A DNA stretch of 64,000 nt from Faecalibacterium prausnitzii (GCF_003324185.1 NZ_PXUP01000003.1:186001-250000); one strand, 5' to 3'. Shown: positions 1 through 8,894, numbered from the stretch's first letter. A program made the numbers and translations. The notes: a model not told the origin generated them from the sequence alone.

Positions 1-387
1 TTCGCCTGCAACGGGATGCTGAGCGTGCTGACGACCCTGTTCCTTTCCAACAGTGTGGATTACGGCCAGCTCAAGACTGGACGCCGGGAGGAGAGCGTTA
101 TTTTCTCCATGCAGACCTTTGTGGTCAAGGCAGCCTCCGGCGTGGCGGTATTCCTGACCGGTATCGGGCTGGACCTCATCGGTCTTGTGGGCAACACAGA
201 GGAGACCGGCCCGGTGGCAGTACAAAGCGCCGGCACCCTGCTGGGTCTGCGCCTGATGATGACCGTTCTGCCCATGCTGGTGCTGGCAGGTGTGCTGGTG
301 CTGTTCCGCCGCAAGTTTGTTTTGACGGATGAGCGTGCTGCCGAGATCAGCGCACAGCTCCATGGGGAGGAAACGCACCATGACTGA
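1..387 (+). CDS. GPH-family sugar transporter, C-terminal part (5' end outside window)
   Basis: The reading frame is open from base 1, so the gene starts upstream and only about 128 C-terminal residues are visible. It shows hydrophobic segments separated by a short loop (VDYGQLKTGRREESVIF) typical of the glycoside-pentoside-hexuronide:cation symporters related to MelB, followed by two more membrane segments and a short polar tail. These proteins import sugars with Na+ or H+ across the cytoplasmic membrane. The stop overlaps the start of the alpha-galactosidase gene by several bases, so the two are co-translated. That suggests the substrate is an alpha-galactoside such as melibiose or raffinose, which is inference from context. 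The family call rests on a fragment. Confidence 0.75.
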   Translation, partial: FACNGMLSVLTTLFLSNSVDYGQLKTGRREESVIFSMQTFVVKAASGVAVFLTGIGLDLIGLVGNTEETGPVAVQSAGTLLGLRLMMTVLPMLVLAGVLVLFRRKFVLTDERAAEISAQLHGEETHHD

Positions 388-1990
388 AACGCTGCACTGG
401 TACGCGGAAACCTCCGGCGGCACGCGAAAGGGCAGCTGCGCGGTCACGGAGAATGGCAGTGTGCTGCATCTTTCCGCTGACCTGCCCGCCGGGACGCTGA
501 AAACGGTGCGTGCCGCGCTGCCGTGGACGATGGAAGCAGACGAGCGTCTGTTCATGAACGGCTACCAGACATGGACCTACAGCCCGGAGCTGGACCGGAA
601 CGGCAAGCTGCGCGGCACCGACCACATTCCGGGATTTCTACTGAAGAAATATGCCTTTGATCGCTACGGTGATTATCATTTTGTGCCCTATGGGCATCAT
701 AACGGTCAGAGTCACGGCTTTTCCTACTGCTATTTCCGCAAGGGCAAGCAGTTCCGGTTGGTGGCATCGCTGGACGAGACCCCGGGCTACACCATCCTCC
801 GCTACGACAGCGGCAAAGCCCTGCTGACATTGGAGCGGGACTGCGCCGGGGTGGAGCATCCCGGCGGCAGTTTCCCACTCTTCGACCTGTTTTTTGCCGA
901 GGGCAGCGAGGTCGAGGTGTTCGACGGCTGGTTTCAGGCGATGGGCATACGCCCTCGGACGGAGAAAAAGCTGGCAGGCTATTCCAGTTGGTACAACCGT
1001 TATCAAAACATCACCGAGGACACCATCCGGGAGGACATGACCGGCTGCCGCAGCCTGCTTTGCCCGGGAGACCTGTTCCAGATCGATGATGGCTGGGAGC
1101 CGAAGGTGGGGGATTGGCTGGAAACGGATACGCAGAAATTCCCCCACGGGCTGAAAGGCATGGTGCAGGAAATTCACGCCTCTGGCTTTCAGGCTGGGCT
1201 ATGGCTTGCACCCTTTGTGTGCGAAAAGGACTCTGTCCTTTTCCGGCAGCACCCGGACTGGCTGCTGAAAGTGGACGGCAAACCGTGGTGCTGCGGCAGC
1301 AACTGGAGCAGTTTCTATGCGCTGGATATCGACAACCCGGCCGTGCTGGACTATCTGCGCCGGGTGTTTGACCGGGTGCTGAACGATTGGGGCTTCGACC
1401 TTGTCAAGCTGGATTTTCTGTACGGCGCTGCTCCCTTTGGCAACACCCGCGAGAGCCGGGCAGCCAGGATGTACCGTGCCATGGAGCTTTTGCGCACATG
1501 GTGCGGGCAAAAGCAGATTCTCGGCTGCGGCGTACCGGTGATGCCGGCTTTCGGGCTGGTGGATTACTGCCGTGTCAGCTGTGACGTAGGGCTGGACTGG
1601 GACGATGTGTGGTATATGCGCCTGTTCCATCGGGAGCGGGTATCCACAAAGCAGGCCATCAACAACACTGTATTCCGGCGGCAACTCAATGACCGCGCCT
1701 ACGGAAGCGACCCGGATGTGTTCTTCCTCCGGGAGGAAAACTGCAAGCTGACGGCAGAGCAAAAGCGCACCCTTGCCACAGTCAATGCCCTGTTGGGCAA
1801 TGTGTTCCTTACCTCGGATATGCCTTCCCACTACACGGATGCGCAGCGGGACGAGTACCGCCGCCTGCGCAGGTTGTTTGAACATGCAAAACAGGTAGAA
1901 GTAGAGACAGAAAATGGTGTGATTACGATCCGGTATTCTCTGGATGAGAAACGTCAAGAGTTGCGGTGCAGTGCTATTTATAGAGAATAA
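380..1990 (+). CDS. alpha-galactosidase (GH36-like)
   Basis: A cytoplasmic enzyme of 536 residues with no signal peptide, expected to release galactose from alpha-galactosides. The central barrel carries GH36/clan D signatures: YSSWYNRY near residue 200, FQIDDGWE near 235, the nucleophile motif VKLDFLYG near 345 and the acid/base region CRVSCDVGLDW near 400. It is shorter than the classic ~730-residue GH36 enzymes. The ATG at 380 was chosen because GGGGAGG lies nine bases upstream and it overlaps the transporter stop; a longer open frame upstream lacks a better start. It pairs with the transporter and with galK at 4.9 kb. A hairpin terminator follows at 2114. Confidence 0.88.
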   Translation: MTETLHWYAETSGGTRKGSCAVTENGSVLHLSADLPAGTLKTVRAALPWTMEADERLFMNGYQTWTYSPELDRNGKLRGTDHIPGFLLKKYAFDRYGDYHFVPYGHHNGQSHGFSYCYFRKGKQFRLVASLDETPGYTILRYDSGKALLTLERDCAGVEHPGGSFPLFDLFFAEGSEVEVFDGWFQAMGIRPRTEKKLAGYSSWYNRYQNITEDTIREDMTGCRSLLCPGDLFQIDDGWEPKVGDWLETDTQKFPHGLKGMVQEIHASGFQAGLWLAPFVCEKDSVLFRQHPDWLLKVDGKPWCCGSNWSSFYALDIDNPAVLDYLRRVFDRVLNDWGFDLVKLDFLYGAAPFGNTRESRAARMYRAMELLRTWCGQKQILGCGVPVMPAFGLVDYCRVSCDVGLDWDDVWYMRLFHRERVSTKQAINNTVFRRQLNDRAYGSDPDVFFLREENCKLTAEQKRTLATVNALLGNVFLTSDMPSHYTDAQRDEYRRLRRLFEHAKQVEVETENGVITIRYSLDEKRQELRCSAIYRE

Positions 1991-2113
1991 TGAGGGCATA
2001 AAAATCAGCTTTATTCTTTTTTGTTAGCCAGATGTTTCTTTATGTGAAACGCAACGGACGTCTTCCTTAGAAAAGTGGCTCACGCCGAAAGCTGTATAAA
2101 CAATAAAAGCATA

Positions 2114-2165
2114 GCCGCCAGCGTACCGTGTGATGATTTCACATGCTACGCTGGCGGCGTTTTTG
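2114..2165 (+). terminator. Rho-independent terminator after alpha-galactosidase
   Basis: A perfect 12-base inverted repeat (GCCGCCAGCGTA and its complement) with a ~21-base loop is followed by GTTTTT. It lies about 120 bases after the alpha-galactosidase stop. Confidence 0.75.
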
Positions 2166-2401
2166 CGTTATAGGGGGATGACATCTAAATCCTACACTGG
2201 ATACCCTCAGATACCTGAGTTAGTGGATTCGCTGTTAGCCCAAACATCTAATCCAGAAACTCAATTATCCACTACCCCTGTGGCTACGATTTAGATATTG
2301 CTCAAATTCTCGAAAACCGCCCTCGACCTGTTTCCAAGGACGAGAACGGCTCAGACTGTGAAATGATGTCCAAACGATATTAAACGAATCACCGCACTAT
2401 A
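2166..2401. other. Non-coding gap, nothing recognised
   Basis: This AT-rich stretch between the alpha-galactosidase terminator and the 3' end of rlmD has no credible ORF with a ribosome binding site. A short palindrome (CTCAG-ATAC-CTGAG, near 2208) is the only structure I see. It may be a decayed remnant but I cannot name it. Confidence 0.4.
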
Positions 2402-3775
2402 TTACTGGGCTTTTGACATCAAGAGCACGCATTCGCAATGTTTCGTCCTCGGGAACAGATCCACCGGCTGCACCTTTTCTGCGTGATACCCATTCTGCTC
2501 CAGCCATGCGGCGTCTCGGGCGGCGGTGGCGGGGTTGCAGCTGACATATACCACTCGGCGGGGGGCCATGCGCACCACGGCGGAGAGGGTGGCTTCATCG
2601 CAGCCCTTGCGGGGCGGGTCCAGCATTACGATGTCCGGGTGCAGACCCTCGGCAGCCAGCTGGGTGGCAGCCTGTCCGGCATCGGCACAGAAAAAGCGGC
2701 TCTTGGCAGCCACGGCTTCGCCCATGCGGGCAGCGTTGGCCTTGGCGCTCTCGATGGCCTCCGGCACGATCTCTACGCCAATCAGCTCCCTGCATTGCTC
2801 GGCCATGGAAAGGCCGATGGTGCCCATGCCGCAGTAGAGATCCAGCAGCGCATCGTCCGGGGTCAGCTGCGCGTACTGCGCAGCAACGCCGTACAGCCGC
2901 TCAGCGGCAAGCGTGTTGACCTGATAGAAGGACAGTGGTCCCAGACGCACCGGTACGCCGCAAAGCGTGTCCTCAATGTAGCCCGGGCCGTACAGGATGT
3001 GATTTTCACTGCCCAAAATGACGTTGGTGTTTTTGGCGTTGACGTTGAGCAGAATAGTGCTGATGGCCGGGAACTGCCCCCGCAGCGCGGTGCAAAGCTG
3101 CTCTGCGTGGGGCAGCTTTGCCCGGGTGCATACCAGACACACCATGATCTGCCCGCTGTGCGCGCCGCGCCGCAGGAAGATATGTCGCACCAGCCCCTTG
3201 CCGCTCTGCTCGTCGTAGGGGCGGATGCCCTGCTGTGCAAAAAAGGCGCACAGCGCGTTGCCAATCTCGTTCAGCACGCTGGGCTGCAGCTTGCAGTCCG
3301 GGCAGGGGACGATGCGGTGGGTGCGCCCTGCGTAAAAGCCGATGCAGGGCACGCCGTTCTTGTCTATGCCCACAGGGAACTGCACCTTGTTGCGGTAGCG
3401 GTCTACGTCTGGAGAAGGCAGAATATCCAGCACCGGAACCTCCAGCCCGCCGATGCGGCGGAAGGCATCCAGCACGCTTTCCTGTTTGGCGCGCAGCTCA
3501 GCGGCATAATCCAGATGCCGCAGGCTGCACCCGCCGCAGGGGCCTGCCACCGGGCAGTCCACCGGAATGCGGTCCGGCGAGGGGGTGAGCAGCTCGTCCA
3601 AAATGCCAAAGGCGTACCGGCCGCAGTCCTTCACGATGCGCACCCGTGCTTCGTCCCCGGGGGCGGTGCCGGGGACAAATACGGCCTCGCCATCGGCACT
3701 GTGGGCCACACCGCTGCCGTCGCTGGAAAGGCGTTCGATGCGCAGGGTCAGGATCTGGTTTTTCTGTAAAGGCAT
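2402..3775 (-). CDS. rlmD: 23S rRNA (uracil-C5)-methyltransferase, RlmD/RlmCD (TrmA) family
   Basis: 457 residues. An N-terminal TRAM RNA-binding domain (about residues 5-60) is followed by a [4Fe-4S] cluster pattern (C74, C80, C83 and C161) and a C-terminal SAM-dependent methyltransferase domain. In that domain LDLYCGMGTIGL binds SAM, DPPRKGC is the conserved acidic motif, and the cysteine in YVSCNPAT (about 413) is the catalytic nucleophile. Family members methylate C5 of 23S rRNA uridines (E. coli U1939; in Firmicutes also U747). It lies 27 bases downstream of the AraC regulator on the same strand, so read-through is likely although the functions look unrelated. Firmicutes often carry several paralogues, so the exact target base is uncertain. 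Confidence 0.9.
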   Translation of the reverse strand: MPLQKNQILTLRIERLSSDGSGVAHSADGEAVFVPGTAPGDEARVRIVKDCGRYAFGILDELLTPSPDRIPVDCPVAGPCGGCSLRHLDYAAELRAKQESVLDAFRRIGGLEVPVLDILPSPDVDRYRNKVQFPVGIDKNGVPCIGFYAGRTHRIVPCPDCKLQPSVLNEIGNALCAFFAQQGIRPYDEQSGKGLVRHIFLRRGAHSGQIMVCLVCTRAKLPHAEQLCTALRGQFPAISTILLNVNAKNTNVILGSENHILYGPGYIEDTLCGVPVRLGPLSFYQVNTLAAERLYGVAAQYAQLTPDDALLDLYCGMGTIGLSMAEQCRELIGVEIVPEAIESAKANAARMGEAVAAKSRFFCADAGQAATQLAAEGLHPDIVMLDPPRKGCDEATLSAVVRMAPRRVVYVSCNPATAARDAAWLEQNGYHAEKVQPVDLFPRTKHCECVLLMSKAQ

Positions 3776-3802
3776 GGTTTCTCCTTGTGTGATGGGCTCA
3801 GG

Positions 3803-4663
3803 TTACAGTTGGGCAGGGCTTGCCGGGTCGGCGTCCTGCTGGGCGGCAAAATACTTGCTGGGCGGCACGCCCTTGGCGCGCTTGAACACCCGTGAGAAGT
3901 AGAACTGGTCAAAGAAGCCTACCGACACCGCAACCTCTGCAATGGAAAGGTTGCCGGCGCGCAGCAGCTTGCAGGCCTCGTTGATGCGGTACTCGGTCAG
4001 GTAGTCGATGGGGCTTTTGCCCACGTTCAACATGAACACCCGGTACAGATGGCTGCGGGAAACCCCTACACTCTTGGCTACATCGTCAATGGAGATGTCG
4101 TGGGAGTAGTTGAACTGGATGTACTTGATGGCGTTCAGCACATACTGGCTGGAGGAGGAGGCCGTGTGGGGCTTGCCTGCGCTGGTCTCCCGCATCAAAG
4201 CAGCGATAAACAGGTACAGATACCCCACCATGGCGGCCTCGTCCTGGGGCTGCAGCCCGCGGGAGGAATAGATGTTGGTCAGCGCTGCCCGCATCCCGTC
4301 CGGGTCGCTGGTGTGGTGCACGGGGGCATCGTCCGTAAAGGGCAGCTGCGCGGCCAGCTTGTGGGCACAGGCACCGTTAAAGCCCACCCAGCTGTACTCC
4401 CACGGCTGCTGCTCGTCGGCGGTGTAGCGGATCAGCTGGCTGGGGCGGGCAAAGAACAGGTCGCCCTCGCTTACCTCCCAAGTGCGGCCGCCCACCTCAA
4501 AGATGCCCTTGCCGGATACCACCAGATGGATCAGGTAGTGGTCACGGATGCCGGGTCCCCATGTTTGACCCGGAGCGCAGCGCTCCAAGCCGCAGTTGAA
4601 GATGGACAATTCGATATTGTTGGTGTAATTCTGCTTAAAGGATTGCTTATAAACGTCTGGCAT
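3803..4663 (-). CDS. AraC-family transcriptional regulator
   Basis: 286 residues. The N-terminal half (about 20-150) is a cupin-type sugar-sensing domain (YLIHLVVSGKGIFEVGG, GDLFFARPSQLIRY). The C-terminal ~100 residues hold two helix-turn-helix units (SIDDVAKSVGVSRSHLYRVF and SIAEVAVSVGFFDQFYFSRVF) ending in KGVPPSKYF. It is divergent from galK with a 200-base shared promoter region and adjoins the alpha-galactosidase operon, so it probably activates alpha-galactoside/galactose genes in response to a sugar; this is inferred from context. The start at 4663 is the first Met of a well-conserved N-terminus and has a GGAGG-like sequence upstream. Confidence 0.9.
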   Translation of the reverse strand: MPDVYKQSFKQNYTNNIELSIFNCGLERCAPGQTWGPGIRDHYLIHLVVSGKGIFEVGGRTWEVSEGDLFFARPSQLIRYTADEQQPWEYSWVGFNGACAHKLAAQLPFTDDAPVHHTSDPDGMRAALTNIYSSRGLQPQDEAAMVGYLYLFIAALMRETSAGKPHTASSSSQYVLNAIKYIQFNYSHDISIDDVAKSVGVSRSHLYRVFMLNVGKSPIDYLTEYRINEACKLLRAGNLSIAEVAVSVGFFDQFYFSRVFKRAKGVPPSKYFAAQQDADPASPAQL

Positions 4664-4699
4664 GGCAGCTTTACCTCCGTCCTGTCACATTCTGCACCC

Positions 4700-4729
4700 A
4701 GTATACCATAGAATGCCCTGCAAATTCAA
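4700..4729 (-). promoter_or_regulatory. Promoter of the AraC regulator gene
   Basis: Read on the minus strand: TTGAAT (4724-4729), an 18-base spacer, then TATACT (4700-4705), about 40 bases upstream of the start codon. Confidence 0.65.
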
Positions 4730-4789
4730 CAAAAGTACATCTTATTCTTTGCACCTGACGCCAAATTTTGGATTTTTAGGTCAAATAAA

Positions 4790-4818
4790 TTGAAAAAACG
4801 CCCGAAATGCTTTACAAT
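4790..4818 (+). promoter_or_regulatory. Promoter of galK
   Basis: TTGAAA (4790-4795), a 17-base spacer, then TACAAT (4813-4818). It sits about 45 bases before the galK start. The region between this and the divergent araC promoter is the probable AraC binding zone. Confidence 0.7.
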
Positions 4819-4863
4819 AGGCAAAAAGAGCAGAATCGTTTATTCCGGAGGGGAGGAGCTGTC

Positions 4864-6156
4864 ATGGCCACCAGTGCACAACTCAGAAAACAGATCCTGC
4901 AGGGCAGCTGGGACGCCGCACTTGCTGCACTTTACGGGGCGGATCCGGCGGTTTTGCAGCGGCAGCGCGGGCGCTATGCGGCTGCGCTGGAGCAGTTTGA
5001 ACTGTATTTCGGCCCCGGGCGGCAGGTGCAGGTGTACTCTGCACCCGGGCGGGCAGAGCTGGGCGGCAACCACACGGATCATCAGGGGGGCTACGGCCTT
5101 GCGGCGGCGGTCACGCTGGATCTGGTGGCGGTGGCGGCCCGCAACACGGATGGCTATGTGCGGGTCAAGTCCCGGGGATTCAATAAGCTGGATGTCATTG
5201 ATCTGGCCACTGCAGAGCCGCAGGCAGGGGAGAGCACCCACTCGGCAAGTTTGATCCGCGGCATTGCTGAGGGTTTCCGCGCGGTGGGCAAGCAGATCGG
5301 AGGCTTTGATGCCTACACCGCCAGCGATGTGCTGCGGGGCTCCGGTCTGTCCAGCTCGGCGGCCTTTGAGATGGGCATGGCCTCTATCTGGAACGAGGAA
5401 TACAGCACCGGGCTGACCCCGGCAGAGCTGGCGGGCATCTGCCAGTATGCGGAAAACACCTATTTCGGCAAGCCCAGCGGTCTTTTGGATCAGCTGACCA
5501 GTGCGGTGGGCGGCATTATCTTTGCGGATTTTGCCGATCCGCGCACCCCAAAGATCGAAAAGCTCCATGCAGACGGTCTGCTGCCGGAAGGAATGTTCCT
5601 CTGCGTCACCGATACCCGGGGCAGCCACAGCGAACTGACTAGCGAGTTTGCGGCGATTCGGCAGGAGATGGAGCAGGTGGCCGCCTGCTTCGGAAAGCCG
5701 CTGCTGGGTCAGGTGAAAGAGAACGCGTTCTGGATGGCACTGCCTGTCCTGCGCAGCTGCTGCGGAGACCGTGCAGTGCTGCGGGCGATCCATTATTTTG
5801 AGGAGAATGCCCGCACGCTGGCGCAGCGGGATGCGCTTTATGCAAAGCAGTTCCCGGTGTTTGCAGGTCTGGTGAAGCAGAGCGGACAGGCTTCCTTTGC
5901 GCTGTGTCAGAATGTGTACTGCACAGCGGATGTGCGGCATCAGGGACTGTCCATAGCGCTGGCTCTGAGCCAGAGCATTCTGCAGGGCAGTGAGGGCGCA
6001 TGGCGGATGCAGGGCGGCGGCTTTGCAGGCACCATTCAGGCTTATGTGCCCGGGCAGCTGCTGGAGCGGTACCATACAGCCATCGAGCAGGTATTCGGGC
6101 AGGGCAGCTGCTATGTGCTGCGCCTGCGGGAGCAGGGTGCAGTCCGGGTGATCTGA
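4864..6156 (+). CDS. galK: Galactokinase (GHMP kinase)
   Basis: 430 residues. It phosphorylates galactose at C1 with ATP, the entry to the Leloir pathway, and fits the alpha-galactosidase upstream. The three GHMP motifs are present: the sugar-binding signature GRAELGGNHTDHQGG near residue 63, the ATP loop GLSSSAAFEMG near 160, and the glycine-rich GGGFAGTIQAY near 383. It has about 40 more N-terminal residues than E. coli GalK, and the sugar signature reads GGNHTDH rather than the common GEHTDYN. The ATG at 4864 was chosen because GGAGGGGAGGAG immediately precedes it; the longer upstream frame overlaps the promoter. A different sugar substrate cannot be excluded. No galT or galE is in the window. 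Confidence 0.87.
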   Translation: MATSAQLRKQILQGSWDAALAALYGADPAVLQRQRGRYAAALEQFELYFGPGRQVQVYSAPGRAELGGNHTDHQGGYGLAAAVTLDLVAVAARNTDGYVRVKSRGFNKLDVIDLATAEPQAGESTHSASLIRGIAEGFRAVGKQIGGFDAYTASDVLRGSGLSSSAAFEMGMASIWNEEYSTGLTPAELAGICQYAENTYFGKPSGLLDQLTSAVGGIIFADFADPRTPKIEKLHADGLLPEGMFLCVTDTRGSHSELTSEFAAIRQEMEQVAACFGKPLLGQVKENAFWMALPVLRSCCGDRAVLRAIHYFEENARTLAQRDALYAKQFPVFAGLVKQSGQASFALCQNVYCTADVRHQGLSIALALSQSILQGSEGAWRMQGGGFAGTIQAYVPGQLLERYHTAIEQVFGQGSCYVLRLREQGAVRVI

Positions 6157-6165
6157 ACAAAACAA

Positions 6166-6206
6166 AAAGCCGTGCATAGCCGGAATGCTCCGGGATGCAC
6201 GGCTTT
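6166..6206. terminator. Bidirectional terminator after galK
   Basis: AAAGCCGTGCAT pairs perfectly with ATGCACGGCTTT. A-runs on the left and a T-run on the right let it serve galK on the plus strand and the small-protein operon on the minus strand. Confidence 0.8.
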
Positions 6207-6217
6207 CTTATAGCTTA

Positions 6218-6577
6218 TTACTGAAGAGAAAAAAGCTGGGGGAGAGAATTTTCGACCGGCTGGTCATTTCGCTGCTGCGTATTATCCAAGTACTGGACGG
6301 CAGTGACGGTAGCCTCGCGGGTGATGCCAAGCAGGCGGCCGATCTGCTGAGAGAGCTTGATCCCGGTCTGCACACCTGTCTTGATCACGCGGAAAAGTAG
6401 CATGGGCACAAAGGTGAAGGAAAACGAGATCAGCCCACCGTTCCATAAGAAATCATTGAAGTGCAGATTGTCAAAAAAGCTGCCGACAGCATCGCCGAAT
6501 TCGCTGCCGCCAAAGGCAGCGCACTGCTCCTCGGGGGAGAGGGCTGCGTAGGAAGAGGGCAGCTGAAGCTTTTTCAT
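6218..6577 (-). CDS. Small protein with leader-like LS.EE..GG N-terminus (second gene of pair)
   Basis: 119 residues; I do not recognise a named family. The N-terminus runs LQLP..Y.ALSPEEQCAAFGG, which resembles a double-glycine secretion leader, with GG at residues 23-24. A hydrophobic stretch follows around residues 48-65 (GLISFSFTFVPMLLFRVI), then an amphipathic region, and the chain ends NSLPQLFSLQ. The upstream neighbour shares both the leader and the NSLP tail. The ATG at 6577 has AAAGGAG upstream; a GTG four codons earlier overlaps that site and was rejected. It lies 34 bases after its neighbour, so they share a promoter. No C39-peptidase exporter or immunity gene is visible nearby. 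A bacteriocin-like or membrane-active peptide is possible but unproven. Confidence 0.7.
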   Translation of the reverse strand: MKKLQLPSSYAALSPEEQCAAFGGSEFGDAVGSFFDNLHFNDFLWNGGLISFSFTFVPMLLFRVIKTGVQTGIKLSQQIGRLLGITREATVTAVQYLDNTQQRNDQPVENSLPQLFSLQ

Positions 6578-6611
6578 AAATAAAAACACTCCTTTCCGGG
6601 TCGATGAAAGA

Positions 6612-7082
6612 TCAGCACAGAGCTACCAGAGTAGGCAGACTATTCTGCTGCTCGGCGGCCTCCTGTTCTGCCTTCTTTTTGGCCTGAATTTCGTTGTACG
6701 TATTCTTAAAGGCGTCCACAAGATTTTTGATGGAGAGATAGATGCTGCGTGCCTGACAATAGGCATAATAACCGCCCAGACCAGCCATACCGATCGTGGC
6801 AACCTTGCTCCATGTGTTCAGCTTGCCCCAGTAGTGCCCAATTGCATCACCAACACCCAAACCATCGTTCAGGGCATTCTGCATACCGGAAACTGCAGCC
6901 TGGAACGCATAGCGGCCCATCATGCCCAGCAGGTTTACCGTGGCATTGATGCCAAAGGCCATCACCTGCTCCGGAGTGATGTTGATAGAAAGGGCACCGC
7001 CCTCGGTATAGGTCATCTCCTCGGCAGAGAGCACAGAGCAGCAGGCGGGCAGCTGCAGCGGGCGCTGATATGTATGATCCAT
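6612..7082 (-). CDS. Small protein with leader-like LS.EE..GG N-terminus (first gene of pair)
   Basis: 156 residues, function not recognised. The N-terminus contains LQLP.C..VLSAEEMTYTEGG with GG at residues 28-29, resembling a double-glycine leader. Two Gly/Ala-rich hydrophobic segments follow (about 39-66 and 92-115), then a charged helix rich in Lys, Glu and Gln and the tail NSLPTLVALC. The ATG at 7082 follows AAAGGAG at good spacing. The longer frame to 7259 would run through the promoter and was rejected. Segment composition (Gly-rich amphipathic helices after a GG site) recalls class II bacteriocins, but the mature part of ~127 residues is long for that class. Confidence 0.7.
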   Translation of the reverse strand: MDHTYQRPLQLPACCSVLSAEEMTYTEGGALSINITPEQVMAFGINATVNLLGMMGRYAFQAAVSGMQNALNDGLGVGDAIGHYWGKLNTWSKVATIGMAGLGGYYAYCQARSIYLSIKNLVDAFKNTYNEIQAKKKAEQEAAEQQNSLPTLVALC

Positions 7083-7140
7083 GATGGAAAACTCCTTTCG
7101 CACACAGAACTCCCCAAGGGGCAGTTCATCTAGTAACTGA

Positions 7141-7169
7141 ATTGTAGCATATCTGCACAAAAATGACAA
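7141..7169 (-). promoter_or_regulatory. Promoter of the small-protein pair
   Basis: On the minus strand TTGTCA (7164-7169), a 17-base spacer, then TACAAT (7141-7146). Transcription should start near 7134, giving a leader of about 50 bases before the first gene. The rest of the gap from 7170 to 7325 shows nothing else. Confidence 0.75.
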
Positions 7170-7325
7170 GAGAGCGCGGGTTTGAAAATCATGATACATT
7201 TGTGAATATATTGTGACGATGCGTTGTAAAACTGACCTGAATACGCCATAAACGCGCAAAACTCCTGCTTTTTTACGGCGAAAAAATGTTGTAGCAAAAA
7301 TGTGCTGAAAAAGCCGATCAACAAC

Positions 7326-7383
7326 AAAGGCATCTGCCAGTACCCGTTGCGCAGAACGCAGCAGCGGGCAAAGCAGATGCCTT
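7326..7383 (-). terminator. Terminator after malQ
   Basis: The arms AAGGCATCTGC and GCAGATGCCTT pair across a ~35-base loop. On the minus strand the stem is followed by TGTTGTTG, so the U-run is poor and the call is moderate. Confidence 0.5.
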
Positions 7384-7421
7384 GTGTGTTTTACAGGTTG
7401 CCAAACGAAAGGAAAACGAGG

Positions 7422-8894
7422 TCAAAGTGCTTTCGGCACGCGCTCATACAGCGTGGTCAGCGCGGCGATGTGCCCGGCCAATGCAGCGGGCAGGGACTGC
7501 GCCAGCCGCCAGCGCCAGTTTGCGCCCTGCGTGCTGGGGGTGTTGATGCGGGCCTCGCTGCCCAGATGCAGCCAGTCTGCCAGCGGGATGATGGCAGTAT
7601 CCGAAACGCTGGCAAGGCAGGCACAGATCATGCCTTCGGTCAACTCCTCCGGCGTGCAGCGCAGATACCGGCAGGCGTAGGCTACGTCCTCGGCGCTGGC
7701 GTTGCTGCGCCAACCCTCGGTGGTCACGTTATCGTGGGTGCCTGTATACACCACACTGTTGCGGGGGTAGGTGTGGGGCAGGTAGTTGCCCGACTCCCGG
7801 CTGTCGAAGGCAAACTGCATGATCTTCATGCCCGGGTAGCCGCTTTCGGCCAGCATCGCCTTCACCTCCGGGGTCAAGTAGCCCAGATCCTCGGCGATGA
7901 TATTGCCGCCGCCCAGCGCCTGCTGCATGGCGTGGATAAAGTCCCGGTCGGGGCCTTTTTCCCAGTGACCGCCTGCAGCCGTTGTGTTTTCGGCAGGGAT
8001 AGAGTAGTAACTCTCGAAACCGCGGAAGTGGTCAATGCGCACCACATCGTAGATAGAGGTAGCGTGCTTCATGCGCCGCTTCCACCAGCCAAAGCAGGTG
8101 GCCTTGTGGGCGGGCCAATCATACAGCGGGTTGCCCCACAACTGTCCGTCTGCCGCAAAGGCATCCGGCGGGCAGCCGGCTACATGGGTCAGGTGCATCT
8201 GTCCATCAGTCTGGAACAGCTCCGGGTGGGTCCACAGGTCACTGGAATCCGGGCTGACGTAGATGGGAATATCGCCCACCAGCAGGACACCTTTGCGGTT
8301 GGCATAGGCCTTCAGCGCGTTCCACTGGGTGTAGAAGAAGAACTGCACCGCCTTGTGGTAGCTGATCTGGTCAGCCAGCCGTGCCTTTGCGGCGGCAATG
8401 ACCTCCGGCTCCCGGCAGCGCAGGGCGTCCGGCCAGTCGGCAAGGCCTGCCTGCCCCTGCTCTGCCTTTACGGCCATGAACAGGGCGTAGTCCTCCAGCC
8501 AGAAGCTCTGCGCGGTGCAGAAGGCCTCGTAAGCAGGGGAGGGGGCTGCCAGCAGCCGGTCGGCAGCTTTTTTCAGCAGCACCGGGCGCTGGTTGTACAG
8601 CGCACCGTAGTCAACGGTGCTCACCGGCTGCGCGGCGGGAATCTCTTCGGCGGTCAGATAGCCATCTGCCGCCAGCAGACGGAAATCGATAAAGTAGGGG
8701 TTTCCGGCAAAGGCGGAAAAGCTCTGGTAGGGACTGTCGCCATAACCGGTAGGGCCGATGGGCAGGATCTGCCAATAAGTCTGCTTTGCCTCGGCCAGAA
8801 AATCAACGAATGCGGTCGCTTCACTGCCCAGCGTACCGATGCCAAAAGGCCCCGGCAGACTGAACACCGGCATCAGAATGCCGCTTGCACGCAT
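7422..8894 (-). CDS. malQ: 4-alpha-glucanotransferase (amylomaltase, GH77)
   Basis: 490 residues, cytoplasmic. It transfers alpha-1,4-glucan segments between maltodextrins and releases glucose. GH77 landmarks: N-terminal GILMPVFSLPGPFGIGTLG, the nucleophile region VVRIDHFRGFE near residue 287, acid/base IAEDLG near 333, and the third carboxylate motif GTHDN near 385. Length matches the ~500-residue bacterial type. The ATG at 8894 follows AGGAGG by eight bases; a GTG three codons earlier abuts that site and cannot be the start. It is the last gene of the binding protein-permease operon, so imported maltodextrins are its likely substrate. Confidence 0.95.
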   Translation of the reverse strand: MRASGILMPVFSLPGPFGIGTLGSEATAFVDFLAEAKQTYWQILPIGPTGYGDSPYQSFSAFAGNPYFIDFRLLAADGYLTAEEIPAAQPVSTVDYGALYNQRPVLLKKAADRLLAAPSPAYEAFCTAQSFWLEDYALFMAVKAEQGQAGLADWPDALRCREPEVIAAAKARLADQISYHKAVQFFFYTQWNALKAYANRKGVLLVGDIPIYVSPDSSDLWTHPELFQTDGQMHLTHVAGCPPDAFAADGQLWGNPLYDWPAHKATCFGWWKRRMKHATSIYDVVRIDHFRGFESYYSIPAENTTAAGGHWEKGPDRDFIHAMQQALGGGNIIAEDLGYLTPEVKAMLAESGYPGMKIMQFAFDSRESGNYLPHTYPRNSVVYTGTHDNVTTEGWRSNASAEDVAYACRYLRCTPEELTEGMICACLASVSDTAIIPLADWLHLGSEARINTPSTQGANWRWRLAQSLPAALAGHIAALTTLYERVPKAL

